From: Luteirhabdus pelagi
GTDB lineage: Bacteria; Bacteroidota; Bacteroidia; Flavobacteriales; Flavobacteriaceae
Assembly (NCBI RefSeq): GCF_016827595.1
Contig: NZ_JAECMS010000001.1
Coordinates: forward strand, 558,001-622,000
DNA length: 64,000 bases
Direction: 5' to 3'
Shown here: one piece after another, positions 36,349 through 44,517 of the stretch
Layout of the letters: each line of letters opens with the position of its first letter
Position numbering within the stretch: the first letter of the stretch is position 1
Made by a program: the position numbers and the translations under genes
Notes under the pieces: generated by a model
Told to the model about the DNA's origin: nothing
The model's input: only the letters and a program-made list of their open reading frames with translations
The model's database searches: none

Positions 36349-36624
36349 TTAAACTAACTCAGCGCTTAAGCCAGCATCGAGCAATAAACTACATCTCGGT
36401 TTTAAATCGTCATAGGAACCCGTTTTTACGGTGCATTTTCCCTTATAATGGACAATTATTGAACATTGCTCGGCCTGTTCGGGAGTGTGGTCGCATACGT
36501 GAATCAATGTATTGATAACATGATCGAAGGTATTCACTTCATCATTAAACAATACAATCTGATTCTCCTTCTGCTCTAGTTCGGCGACCGATGATTCTTC
36601 CTGTATTCTCTCTTTCGTACTCAT
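36349..36624 (-). CDS. clpS: ClpS adaptor of the Clp protease
   Basis: The 91-aa protein has the ClpS core: IVLFNDEVNTFDHVINTLIHVC, then the EQAEQCSIIVHYKGKCTVKTG segment. ClpS hands N-degron substrates to ClpA/ClpC. The frame upstream reaches 36657, but the ATG at 36624, which overlaps the prmA stop by 3 nt (TATGA arrangement), is the normal start. It is translationally coupled to prmA. Confidence 0.92.
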   Translation of the reverse strand: MSTKERIQEESSVAELEQKENQIVLFNDEVNTFDHVINTLIHVCDHTPEQAEQCSIIVHYKGKCTVKTGSYDDLKPRCSLLLDAGLSAELV

Positions 36625-37466
36625 ACTGCTAAAGTTACAAATTTTGCTGCAATCCAATCGTTTCGTTGCTTATTTCCAACGTATTGAAGTCCGACCTTAT
36701 TGCAAACCTCTTTGATATCTTCTAGGTCATCTTTGTAAAAACCACTAAAATAGATGACACCGGTATCGTTTAAACATCTCGCGTAAACTGGAATATCCTG
36801 CAGCAATATATTTTTATTGATGTTTGCGAGGATGATGTCATATTTCGGATTCGTTGGTAATACTCCAGCATCACCCTGCTTGACCGTAATGTTTTTACAA
36901 TTATTTAGTTGAATGTTTTCTTCTGAATTCTCTACGCACCAATCGTCAATATCGACGGCCATTACCTCAGCGGCGCCTTTCCGTTCTGCCATAATGCCCA
37001 ACACCGTGGTCCCACAGCCCATATCGAGTACTTTCTTTTTGGTGAAATCGTCTTCCAAAATATACTGCAACATCATAAAAGTGGTTTCATGGTGACCCGT
37101 TCCGAACGACATTTTGGGTGAAATAATAATCTCGTAAGGAACATCGAACGATTTATGAAATGGGGCACGAACGGCGCAAGTATCGTCAACCGTAATTGGA
37201 CTAAAATTCTGCTCCCAAGCCTCGTTCCAGTTAATTTGTTTTATTTCTGAATGCGAATGTTGAAAGGTGAATTCTTCAGAATTCAATATTGAAACATCCT
37301 TTAGCACGCTATCTGTCCATTCTTCCTTTTGGATATACGCCTGAAGCCCAGTTTCCGTTTCCACAAAGCTTTCAAAACCTACCTCGGCAAGCTGTGCGAT
37401 TAATATTTCAACCGCGGGTTGAAGCGGTGTAACGGTAAAGTCGTATTCGATATAACTATTTGCCAT
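36621..37466 (-). CDS. prmA: Ribosomal protein L11 methyltransferase
   Basis: PrmA trimethylates ribosomal protein L11. The 281-aa protein has an N-terminal substrate domain, then the catalytic domain with SFGTGHHETT and the SAM site VLDMGCGTTVLGIMAERKGA. The motif DIILANINKNILL is also present. It lies between tpiA (14-bp gap) and clpS (overlap), in a tpiA-prmA-clpS operon. Confidence 0.95.
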   Translation of the reverse strand: MANSYIEYDFTVTPLQPAVEILIAQLAEVGFESFVETETGLQAYIQKEEWTDSVLKDVSILNSEEFTFQHSHSEIKQINWNEAWEQNFSPITVDDTCAVRAPFHKSFDVPYEIIISPKMSFGTGHHETTFMMLQYILEDDFTKKKVLDMGCGTTVLGIMAERKGAAEVMAVDIDDWCVENSEENIQLNNCKNITVKQGDAGVLPTNPKYDIILANINKNILLQDIPVYARCLNDTGVIYFSGFYKDDLEDIKEVCNKVGLQYVGNKQRNDWIAAKFVTLAV

Positions 37467-37480
37467 AGAATTGTGCTGAA

Positions 37481-38236
37481 CTATTTCTGAAATGCGTTGA
37501 CAATTTTCATGAAGGAATCAACTTTCAACGAAGCACCGCCTATTAATCCGCCGTCCACATCTTCCTGTCCGAAGATCTCGGCTGCATTGTCGGGCTTAAC
37601 ACTTCCGCCATAGAGAATAGCCGTTTCCTTTGCGATGCCATCGGAATAATGCTTGGCAATGCTGGAACGAATACTGGCATGCATTTCCTGCGCTTGTTCT
37701 GGCGATGCAGTTTCGCCTGTACCAATGGCCCAAACCGGTTCGTAGGCTACGACAATATTCTTGAAACCAACATCCGATAAATGAAACAATCCTTCTTCCA
37801 ATTGCTTTGAGACCACTTGTTCGTGGGTTCCAGCTTTTCGCTCTTCAAGCGACTCGCCCACACAGAAAATAATGGTCATTTCGTTTTCGATAGCCGTATT
37901 CACTTTTTCTGATAGTAGGTCATCAGTTTCACCAAATTCAGCACGACGTTCACTATGACCAAGAATTACGGTTTTCACCCCTACGCTTTTCAGCATTGCT
38001 GCTGAGATTTCACCTGTAAAAGCACCCTTATCCGATTGGTGCATGTTTTGGGCTACAATTTCAATAGGATGCTCGCGTGTAGAAGTGAACGCATGGTTTA
38101 AATTGGTAAAGGCCGGTGCAATCATGACTTCAACGTCCTCTGGAAACATCTGTTTCTTCAGTTCGTTAAAAAACGTTTCTGTTTCCGCAAGGTCGTGGTT
38201 CATTTTCCAGTTTCCCGCAACTATTTTCTTTCTCAT
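37481..38236 (-). CDS. tpiA: Triosephosphate isomerase
   Basis: TpiA interconverts DHAP and GAP in glycolysis. All catalytic motifs are present: NWKMN (Lys), LGHSERR (His), AYEPVWAIGTG (Glu), and the phosphate-gripping YGGSV and GGLIGGASL. The 251-aa length is normal. It is the first gene of the tpiA-prmA-clpS operon, preceded by a repeat-filled intergenic region. Confidence 0.96.
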   Translation of the reverse strand: MRKKIVAGNWKMNHDLAETETFFNELKKQMFPEDVEVMIAPAFTNLNHAFTSTREHPIEIVAQNMHQSDKGAFTGEISAAMLKSVGVKTVILGHSERRAEFGETDDLLSEKVNTAIENEMTIIFCVGESLEERKAGTHEQVVSKQLEEGLFHLSDVGFKNIVVAYEPVWAIGTGETASPEQAQEMHASIRSSIAKHYSDGIAKETAILYGGSVKPDNAAEIFGQEDVDGGLIGGASLKVDSFMKIVNAFQK

Positions 38237-38259
38237 ATAGTGACTATTTTATCAATTCA

Positions 38260-38700
38260 AAGTGAACTGCAAAAATACGGAATATTTATGGCGTAGGATC
38301 AAAGAGACAAAGGGACAGAGATACAAAGGAGCAAAGAGGAGGAGAATTCAGAATTATAAATGCAGAATTACGAATGCAGAATTAAGAATGCAGATTTTTT
38401 AGCAGCTAACAATCATCTTGGAAATATCTGGATCCTACTGTCCAATGACTACTAACTATTTTGAGATTTGGAATTTGAGATTTGGAATTTAGTGCTTGGT
38501 GCTGGATGATGGATGATGGATGATGGATGATGGATGCTAGGTGTTGGGTCTTCCCTCCTTCGGCGGGCTAGGGGTGTTGGGCGTTTAAAAGATACTCTCC
38601 CTACTCACTACCTGTCTGCCGACAGGCAGGCTCACTACTCCCTACTTCCTACTTCCTACTCCCTACTCTCAACTACAGACTACAGACTACAGACTAAAAC
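38260..38700. repeat. Simple-sequence repeat island A with REP-like palindrome
   Basis: A 440-bp gap made of short degenerate tandem words: AAAG/GAGGA purine tracts, GAATTCAGAATT and AATGCAGAATTA words (38340-38395), GAGATTTGGAATTT twice (38462-38490), GGATGAT in about five copies (38504-38531), and CTACTCCCTACTTC and CAGACTA tracts (38636-38697). A near-palindrome, CCTGTCTGCCGACAGGCAGG, lies at 38611-38630. The apparent frame at 38534-39010 is spurious. Confidence 0.75.
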
Positions 38701-39774
38701 CTACCGACTAATCTTCGGATCCAGCCAACCATACACAACATCTACCAAGATATTAATGATAATGAAGAGGGTTGCAATTACAATCACGGCGCCCATAATG
38801 ACGGGTAAGTCTAAGGTGTTCAAAGCATCGACAATCTCCTTTCCAAGACCGTTCCAACCGAAAATATATTCCACAAACACAGCTCCGGCCAACATCGAGG
38901 CAAACCACCCTGAAATTGCAGTCACTACAGGATTTAACGAATTCTTCAATGCATGCTTCCGAATGATTCTGGCAAAGCTTAAGCCTTTTGCCTTCGCCGT
39001 TCGGATGTAATCCTGCCCCAACACTTCCAACATAGAATTTCGAACCAATTGTGTTACTACCGCCAAAGGACGAATTCCCAGTACTACTGCAGGAAGAATC
39101 AGATTTTTCCATTGAATATAGATGCCTTCACCAAAATCATCGACCGCATACAGACTTCCGGTCATATTCAGATTGGTGTATTCGTGCAAGACAAAGCCGA
39201 AAATCCAGGCAAATAGAATCGCACTAAAAAAGGAAGGAACACTCATGCCTAATGTACTGACTAACTGAATGAGTTTATCGATCCAGCTGTCTTTAGTCAG
39301 CACCGAAATAATTCCCAATATCAATCCCAACGCCATTGCGATAAGGATTGCTGAAACCGCTAACACCATCGTATTGGGAAGCGTTTCGGCAATGACCGCC
39401 GTTACATCCTTCCCGCTTTTCTGAAACGATTCACGTAAATACGGCCATTTCAGGGCCACTTCAGTATTAGAGATCGAGAATAAGGATACTCCTTGATATT
39501 TATCTTCGTCCAAATAGGTGTAGTTGTCTTCATCTTCACTGTGAAACGAAAGCGGTGATAAATCATTTAAATAATACAAGTACTGCTGCCAAACGGGTTT
39601 GTCGAAACCGTACTTCTTCTTTACTAGCTGTACTTGTTCCTCCGTCTGATTTTGGCCCAGCATCATTTTAGCAGGATCGCCCGGAAGGATGGTAAACAAC
39701 AAAAAGATGACCGTCACCACCCCGAACAGTGTTAACAGTGCATACCCTATTTTCTGAAGAAGATACTGCCCCAC
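38701..39774 (-). CDS. DppB/OppB-type ABC transporter permease
   Basis: The 357-aa inner-membrane protein has six helices, the N-terminal FLLFTILPGDPAKMMLG motif of peptide/nickel permeases and the cytoplasmic EAA loop (ARIIRKHALKNSLNPVV). An extra loop of about 70 residues (90-160) sits between the first two helices, usual for Bacteroidota members. Partner permease, ATPase and binding protein are not in the window. It starts 2 bp after the upstream gene stop (39777) and is probably in one operon with it. Confidence 0.9.
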   Translation of the reverse strand: MGQYLLQKIGYALLTLFGVVTVIFLLFTILPGDPAKMMLGQNQTEEQVQLVKKKYGFDKPVWQQYLYYLNDLSPLSFHSEDEDNYTYLDEDKYQGVSLFSISNTEVALKWPYLRESFQKSGKDVTAVIAETLPNTMVLAVSAILIAMALGLILGIISVLTKDSWIDKLIQLVSTLGMSVPSFFSAILFAWIFGFVLHEYTNLNMTGSLYAVDDFGEGIYIQWKNLILPAVVLGIRPLAVVTQLVRNSMLEVLGQDYIRTAKAKGLSFARIIRKHALKNSLNPVVTAISGWFASMLAGAVFVEYIFGWNGLGKEIVDALNTLDLPVIMGAVIVIATLFIIINILVDVVYGWLDPKISR

Positions 39775-39776
39775 AC

Positions 39777-40874
39777 CTACTCTACTGTTAGTTCATCGGC
39801 ATCGTTGTAATGCAGTTTTTGAAGAATGGTTCCTTTGCTAACTTTCAACAAACCAGGATTGCTTCGTACGATTGTCTTTAAGGTTGTTTCATCGCAGAAA
39901 TAAAAATCGAAGTCGAAACCATATTCCTTTGTCAAAGCTTCGGTTTTTTCACGACTGGAAGCCGACATCCCAATAATTTTATATCCTGCCTCCCGTGCTC
40001 GAGTTAGGGCAGACTTCAATTTAGGAAACCCTTTCATTTCGGAATTTGAAAGGCTGTAGGCAACGACGACGATCAGTTTTTCCTCATTTAGCATTTCTTC
40101 CGTATAGTTCTCGCCATCGCGCTCGATACTGAAATCATGGATCGGTGGTTCATAACCGGCCTGAATTTCCTCCGTCTCCACATCGATGAATTCGCCATCC
40201 GATTGTGGATATTCGCCATTGGTGGTAATAATTTTTTCTTCACCATTCACCTTAAAACGCCAGTTATACTCATAAATAGGCTCTGGTGCACTTTCGGGAA
40301 TACTCATTCCTTCCTGAATATTGGCACCCACATGATAGGGTCTAAAATCGACTACCGGCAGGTGCTGCAACACATAATAGCCAAAGCCCATACAGCCGAT
40401 AAATCCGAGGAAGGTGACAAGGGTTCTTACAGCTTTGGTAAAGAAAGGTTCGATATAGCTTCTTCCATAGAAAAGAATGAGAATCATGACCAACAGCACC
40501 ACATCCTTGTAGAAGGATTGCCATGGCGTCAACTTCAACGCATCGCCAAAACAGCCACAGTCGGTCACTTTGTTGAAGTAGGCCGAATAAAACGTCAAAA
40601 AAGTGAAGAAGACAATCATCAACAGCAAGCTCCACAGCGTAAACTTCTTGGCGTAGCCGATGATGAGCATGAGCCCTAGCATCACTTCAAAAATGACCAC
40701 GAACATTGCGATTCCCAACGCAAACGGCACGAGAAACTCTAAGTTCAATACTTCAGGGGCGAAGTAATCCTTCAACTTAAATGAAAAACCGACCGGATCG
40801 TTCAGCTTTATCATGCCACTGATGATAAAAAAGATACCGACAAATATTCTTAGAAAACCAACGAGTATTCTCAT
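39777..40874 (-). CDS. BT_3928-type DoxX-like membrane protein with thioredoxin-like tail
   Basis: The first 180 residues form four membrane helices of the DoxX/MauE type (IFFIISGMIKLNDPVGFSFKLKDYF, VTDCGCFGDALKLTPWQSFYKDV with its Cys pair). The C-terminal 170 residues look like a thioredoxin-fold domain without a CxxC (LIVVVAYSLSNSEMKGFPK, GYKIIGMSASS). This matches Bacteroidota BT_3928 proteins, which may take part in periplasmic redox or envelope maturation; the role is not established. It is paired with the permease gene. Confidence 0.82.
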   Translation of the reverse strand: MRILVGFLRIFVGIFFIISGMIKLNDPVGFSFKLKDYFAPEVLNLEFLVPFALGIAMFVVIFEVMLGLMLIIGYAKKFTLWSLLLMIVFFTFLTFYSAYFNKVTDCGCFGDALKLTPWQSFYKDVVLLVMILILFYGRSYIEPFFTKAVRTLVTFLGFIGCMGFGYYVLQHLPVVDFRPYHVGANIQEGMSIPESAPEPIYEYNWRFKVNGEEKIITTNGEYPQSDGEFIDVETEEIQAGYEPPIHDFSIERDGENYTEEMLNEEKLIVVVAYSLSNSEMKGFPKLKSALTRAREAGYKIIGMSASSREKTEALTKEYGFDFDFYFCDETTLKTIVRSNPGLLKVSKGTILQKLHYNDADELTVE

Positions 40875-40884
40875 GTGTTCAAAT

Positions 40885-40967
40885 TAAATTACAAAAAGTC
40901 AAATTCCAAATTCCAAGTCCCAAATTCCAAGTCCAAAATTCCAAATCTCAAATTCCAAAGAAAACAA
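40885..40967. repeat. Simple-sequence repeat island B (CCAAATTCCAA type)
   Basis: About 80 bp of repeated ATTCCAA(A/G)T words on the plus strand. The reverse complement contains TTGGAATTTGAGATTTGGAATTT, which is also found in island A. It directly flanks the four-helix-bundle gene. Confidence 0.75.
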
Positions 40968-41336
40968 TTATGTGACTTTCGTTATGATGATCGAAAGTAT
41001 TTTTCTCAGTTCCATTGCTTCCTTTTTTAATTGTGTTAACTCTTTAACCCCTTCATTTCTTGCTTCCAGCAAACGTAACCAAAATTGCGCCTCCTTGGCT
41101 TCTTTACGAGCAATTCTTAATCTGAAAACAAAATCCTTATCACCTACCCTTTCATTTGCCTCAATATAATTACTTCCAACGGAACCTGATGCTCTAATGA
41201 GTTGCTTTCCATCTTCAAAATTTGAAGTGTTCTTATCCAGTGAATCCACACAGTTTCTACATGCAAGCGCAAATTGAAACGTTCGCTCTTCCAAGTCAAA
41301 AATCCTTTTCCTCTTAAAGAACTCATCGCTTTCCAT
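40968..41336 (-). CDS. Four-helix-bundle protein (23S rRNA IVP family)
   Basis: The 122-aa all-helical protein has the family's pattern: an N-terminal FQFALACRNCVDSL helix, the loop QLIRASGSVGSNYIEANE (the best conserved segment) and DFVFRLRIARKEAKEAQFWLRLL. Such proteins are encoded in 23S rRNA intervening sequences and alone in many genomes, and share a fold with Avd of diversity-generating retroelements. No reverse transcriptase or rRNA is nearby. The gene is enclosed by simple-repeat islands on both sides. Confidence 0.88.
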   Translation of the reverse strand: MESDEFFKRKRIFDLEERTFQFALACRNCVDSLDKNTSNFEDGKQLIRASGSVGSNYIEANERVGDKDFVFRLRIARKEAKEAQFWLRLLEARNEGVKELTQLKKEAMELRKILSIIITKVT

Positions 41337-41430
41337 GGGTATTTGGAATTTTAATATTGGTGCTTGGTACTTTGATATTGGTGCTTGATACTTTTATATT
41401 GGTGCTTGGTGCTTTGATATTGGTGCTTGC
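41337..41430. repeat. Simple-sequence repeat island C (TTGGTGCTTGG type)
   Basis: Four or five degenerate copies of ATATTGGTGCTTG(G/A)TACTTTG follow a TATTTGGAATTTT word. The CCAA-rich strand is opposite to that in island B, so the two islands frame the helix-bundle gene in inverted orientation. Confidence 0.75.
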
Positions 41431-41970
41431 TTATTTTGCGGTAAGCAGAATAAGCGCAAACACAGCGTAATTGATCATATCCTGATAGTTCGCATCAATA
41501 CCTTCACTGACTAGTGTTTTACCCTTATTGTTTTCGATTTGCTTCACTCGAAGCAGTTTCTGTAGAATCAAATCCGTTAGCGAACTCACGCGCATATCGC
41601 GCCATGCTTCACCATAATCATGATTCTTGTCCAACATCAGTTTTTTGGTCAGTGCAATCTTTTCATCATACAACTCTACCGCATCATCCAGCGAAAGATC
41701 GGGCTGTTCTACCACCCCTTTTTCCAATTGAATGAGTGCCATAGCGGAATAGTTGATGATTCCGATAAATTCACTGCTTTCATCCTCGTCCACTTTGCGT
41801 TCGACATTCTGTTGAAGTCCGCGTATGCGTTGGGCTTTTATAAAAATTTGATCGGTTAGCGAAGGAAGGCGAAGAATGCGCCACGCACTGCCATAATCCT
41901 TCATTTTATTGATGAACAGTTCTCTACACTGTGCTATAATTTCGTCGTATTGTTGGGAAGTATCGGCCAT
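41431..41970 (-). CDS. DUF1599 protein with two tandem copies
   Basis: The 179-aa protein is an internal duplication. INKMKDYGSAWRILRLPSLTDQIFIKAQRIR followed by IGIINYSAMALIQLE in the first half matches LDKNHDYGEAWRDMRVSSLTDLILQKLLRVK followed by DMINYAVFALILL in the second. DUF1599 is thought to be linked to nucleotide metabolism or modified-nucleotide handling; the catalytic role is not known. It is divergent from folP, sharing a 53-bp upstream gap. Confidence 0.88.
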   Translation of the reverse strand: MADTSQQYDEIIAQCRELFINKMKDYGSAWRILRLPSLTDQIFIKAQRIRGLQQNVERKVDEDESSEFIGIINYSAMALIQLEKGVVEQPDLSLDDAVELYDEKIALTKKLMLDKNHDYGEAWRDMRVSSLTDLILQKLLRVKQIENNKGKTLVSEGIDANYQDMINYAVFALILLTAK

Positions 41971-42023
41971 GCCAACTGTAAGATTTTGCGTAAATTTCGC
42001 TTAAATATATCAAACTAGAAAAT

Positions 42024-42863
42024 TTGAAATCCCTTAACTGTCGCGGTACGCTACTCGATCTTTCCACCCCAAAGGTAATGGGCATTATCAATGTTACGCC
42101 AGACTCCTTTTACGATGGTGGTAGCACCCAAAATATCGCTACTATCCTAGAACAAGCTGAAACCATGTTGAAGGAAGGCGCTACTTTTCTGGATATTGGT
42201 GGTTATAGCTCGCGCCCAGGGGCAAATGACATTTCTATAAGTGAAGAATTAGAAAGAGTGCTTCCCGCTATTGAAGCAATTTTGAAACAGTTTCCCGACG
42301 CTTTCCTTTCCGTTGACACTTTTAGGAGTGAAATAGCGCGTCAGGCGGTTGAAGCCGGCGTCTCTATTGTAAACGACATTTCTGCTGGGAAGTTGGATGA
42401 AAACATGCTAAAAACGGTAGGTTCGCTTCAGGTTCCGTATATCGCTATGCATATGAAAGGCACGCCACAGACCATGAAACAGCACGTTGATTATTCCGAT
42501 TTGCTGAAGGAAGTGACGTATTACTTTTCAGAACGAATTGCTGCAGCTCGAGAACAGGGTATAAACGACATTATTTTGGATCCTGGCTTTGGGTTTGCAA
42601 AAAACATTGTGCAAAACTTTCAGTTGCTGAACCAACTGGAACTATTTGACCTTTTCGACCTACCGCTTTTGGTCGGAATTTCACGAAAATCGACCATCTA
42701 TAAAACCTTGGATGTTTCTGCTAAGGAAGCCTTGAACGGAAGTACTGTGCTCCACACTGTTGCATTACAAAAAGGAGCGAATATCTTAAGGGTTCACGAT
42801 GTTCGGGAAGCGATGGAATGCATACAATTAACGCAAGCCGTTCGGCACAATCAGGAATTTTAG
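42024..42863 (+). CDS. folP: Dihydropteroate synthase
   Basis: FolP condenses pABA with the pterin pyrophosphate in folate synthesis. Motifs: KVMGIINVTPDSFYDGG, FLDIGGYSSRPGA, SVDTFRSEIA, DPGFGFAKNIVQNFQLL, GISRKSTIYK and a final LRVHDV. The start is a TTG at 42024; no in-frame ATG before the first motif gives a complete N-terminus. It lies 33 bp before cdaA, likely in one operon. Confidence 0.94.
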   Translation: MKSLNCRGTLLDLSTPKVMGIINVTPDSFYDGGSTQNIATILEQAETMLKEGATFLDIGGYSSRPGANDISISEELERVLPAIEAILKQFPDAFLSVDTFRSEIARQAVEAGVSIVNDISAGKLDENMLKTVGSLQVPYIAMHMKGTPQTMKQHVDYSDLLKEVTYYFSERIAAAREQGINDIILDPGFGFAKNIVQNFQLLNQLELFDLFDLPLLVGISRKSTIYKTLDVSAKEALNGSTVLHTVALQKGANILRVHDVREAMECIQLTQAVRHNQEF

Positions 42864-42896
42864 TACTTTTAACCTACGCAACAAAACCGCCACCGA

Positions 42897-43670
42897 TTGG
42901 AATTTCTCGACCTACGTATTATTGATATCATCGACATCGTATTGGTAGCTGTATTGCTATACTACCTCTATCGCCTTATCAAAGGAACGGTCGCAATTAA
43001 CATCTTTATCGGGATCGTGATCATTGTCGTGATTTCCGAACTTACGAAACTGCTTCAAATGGAGCTGTTGAGTAAAATTCTTGGAGGATTTTTAGGCGTA
43101 GGTATGTTTGCTTTGATCGTGGTATTTCAACAGGAAATCAGAAAATTTCTATTAATGTTGGGAAGTACCAACCTAAATGCACGAAAGCGTTTTTTCAGGC
43201 AATTCAGGCTGCTTTCAAAAGAAGCGGGAATCACGACTAACGTGAAAGCCATTGTTGATGCTTGTGAACGGATGGGAAAGAAGCAAAATGGTGCGTTGAT
43301 TGTTATTCAGCGAAACAATAGTTTAGATTTTGTGAAGAATACGGGAGATGAAATGAACATTACCATCAACCGTCCGATTATCGAAAGTATCTTCTTTAAA
43401 AACAGTACGCTTCATGACGGGGCGCTGATTATTGAAGAAAATACGATTACGGCAACGCGGGTTATTTTGCCTGTCAGCAATGACAGAAACATTCCGTTAC
43501 GCTTCGGACTTCGACACCGGGCAGCGGTTGGTATTACGGAAAAGACAGATGCGATTTCCTTGGTAGTTTCGGAGGAAAATGGTCAAATTTCGTATGTAAA
43601 GGATGGCGAATTTGTTTTATTCGAAGATTTAGACGACCTTAAATCCCAAATTGAAGAAGACTTAAGCTAA
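42897..43670 (+). CDS. cdaA: Diadenylate cyclase CdaA
   Basis: CdaA makes the second messenger c-di-AMP from two ATP. The 257-aa protein has three N-terminal membrane helices (to about residue 80) and a DAC domain with the two catalytic motifs DGA (NSTLHDGALIIEE) and RHR (GLRHRAAVGIT). The start is a TTG at 42897, which aligns with typical CdaA N-termini (EFLDLRIIDIIDIVLVA). It follows folP, a neighbourhood often seen in Bacteroidota. Confidence 0.94.
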   Translation: MEFLDLRIIDIIDIVLVAVLLYYLYRLIKGTVAINIFIGIVIIVVISELTKLLQMELLSKILGGFLGVGMFALIVVFQQEIRKFLLMLGSTNLNARKRFFRQFRLLSKEAGITTNVKAIVDACERMGKKQNGALIVIQRNNSLDFVKNTGDEMNITINRPIIESIFFKNSTLHDGALIIEENTITATRVILPVSNDRNIPLRFGLRHRAAVGITEKTDAISLVVSEENGQISYVKDGEFVLFEDLDDLKSQIEEDLS

Positions 43671-43686
43671 CCATTTAACGTATTTC

Positions 43687-44517
43687 ATGAATTGTCGGAA
43701 TTGTAATGCCGCAATGGCAACGAACCATGCCTATTGTAGCGACTGCGGCGCCAAGGTTATTGAGGAGCGACTGAGCGTACGTGGATTTGCAACTGAAACC
43801 ACCCATGCTTTTTTTAGCTTGGACACCAACAAGCCCATCAAGACCTTCGTTTGTCTGTTTACCCATCCAGAAGATGTAATCGGAGGTTATATTTCGGGAG
43901 TTCGTAAGAAATATATCAATCCGTTTGGGTATTTGACCATCTCCATTACACTATTTGGTCTTTTTCTTTTCTTTTTTAAGGATAACTATTCGCAAGGTAT
44001 GGAAGCCGTATCGGGAATGACCGCCCAACAGGACTTTCAGTCAGAGTTAAATAGAAGCATCAATGAGTTTGTGCTGAAATACCAATCGATTATATTTTTT
44101 CTCTCTATTCCTTTCTTAAGCATTCTATCCCTACTTACCTTTTATACCCTGAAAAAATATAACTATGCGGAACACTTGGTTATAAATATGTATAGCCAAG
44201 CGCAGGTATCTATTTTTTCAACGATTTTATACGCAAGTACTGTTTGGTTTCAAGATATTTTCAAGATAGTGGCGTTAATTATAACACCCTTAAACATCCT
44301 TTATTTCGCCTTTGTATTTAAGAAATTACATGGAATATCTATCGGGGGAATTCTACTGCGAACCCTATTGTTCTTAGCATTATTGATCCCATTATTTATC
44401 GTAGCCGTTATTGTAATGTGGGCTTTCCTGATATTTTCGGGGCAAGTAGATATGGAGCAATTACGTGAAATGCAGCAGGCAGGACAGGCAATGGCTATAT
44501 GGCTTCCTCGGCCATAA
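43687..44517 (+). CDS. DUF3667 zinc-ribbon membrane protein
   Basis: The 276-aa protein starts with a zinc ribbon (CRNCNAAM...YCSDCGAKV), then a conserved segment (FCLFTHPEDVIGGYISGVRKKYINPFGYL-like) and five hydrophobic helices. This is the DUF3667 pattern, function unknown. It begins 17 bp after cdaA and overlaps the convergent ABC gene by 23 bp at the 3' ends. Confidence 0.85.
   Translation: MNCRNCNAAMATNHAYCSDCGAKVIEERLSVRGFATETTHAFFSLDTNKPIKTFVCLFTHPEDVIGGYISGVRKKYINPFGYLTISITLFGLFLFFFKDNYSQGMEAVSGMTAQQDFQSELNRSINEFVLKYQSIIFFLSIPFLSILSLLTFYTLKKYNYAEHLVINMYSQAQVSIFSTILYASTVWFQDIFKIVALIITPLNILYFAFVFKKLHGISIGGILLRTLLFLALLIPLFIVAVIVMWAFLIFSGQVDMEQLREMQQAGQAMAIWLPRP

Noticed and set aside
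38534-39010. 158-codon plus frame starting in the repeat island
   Set aside because: Its first third is simple-sequence repeat and the rest is antisense to the well supported ABC permease gene.
40968-41336. Possible diversity-generating retroelement because of the Avd-like four-helix protein
   Set aside because: No reverse transcriptase, template repeat or variable repeat is near; the gene belongs better to the IVP family alone.
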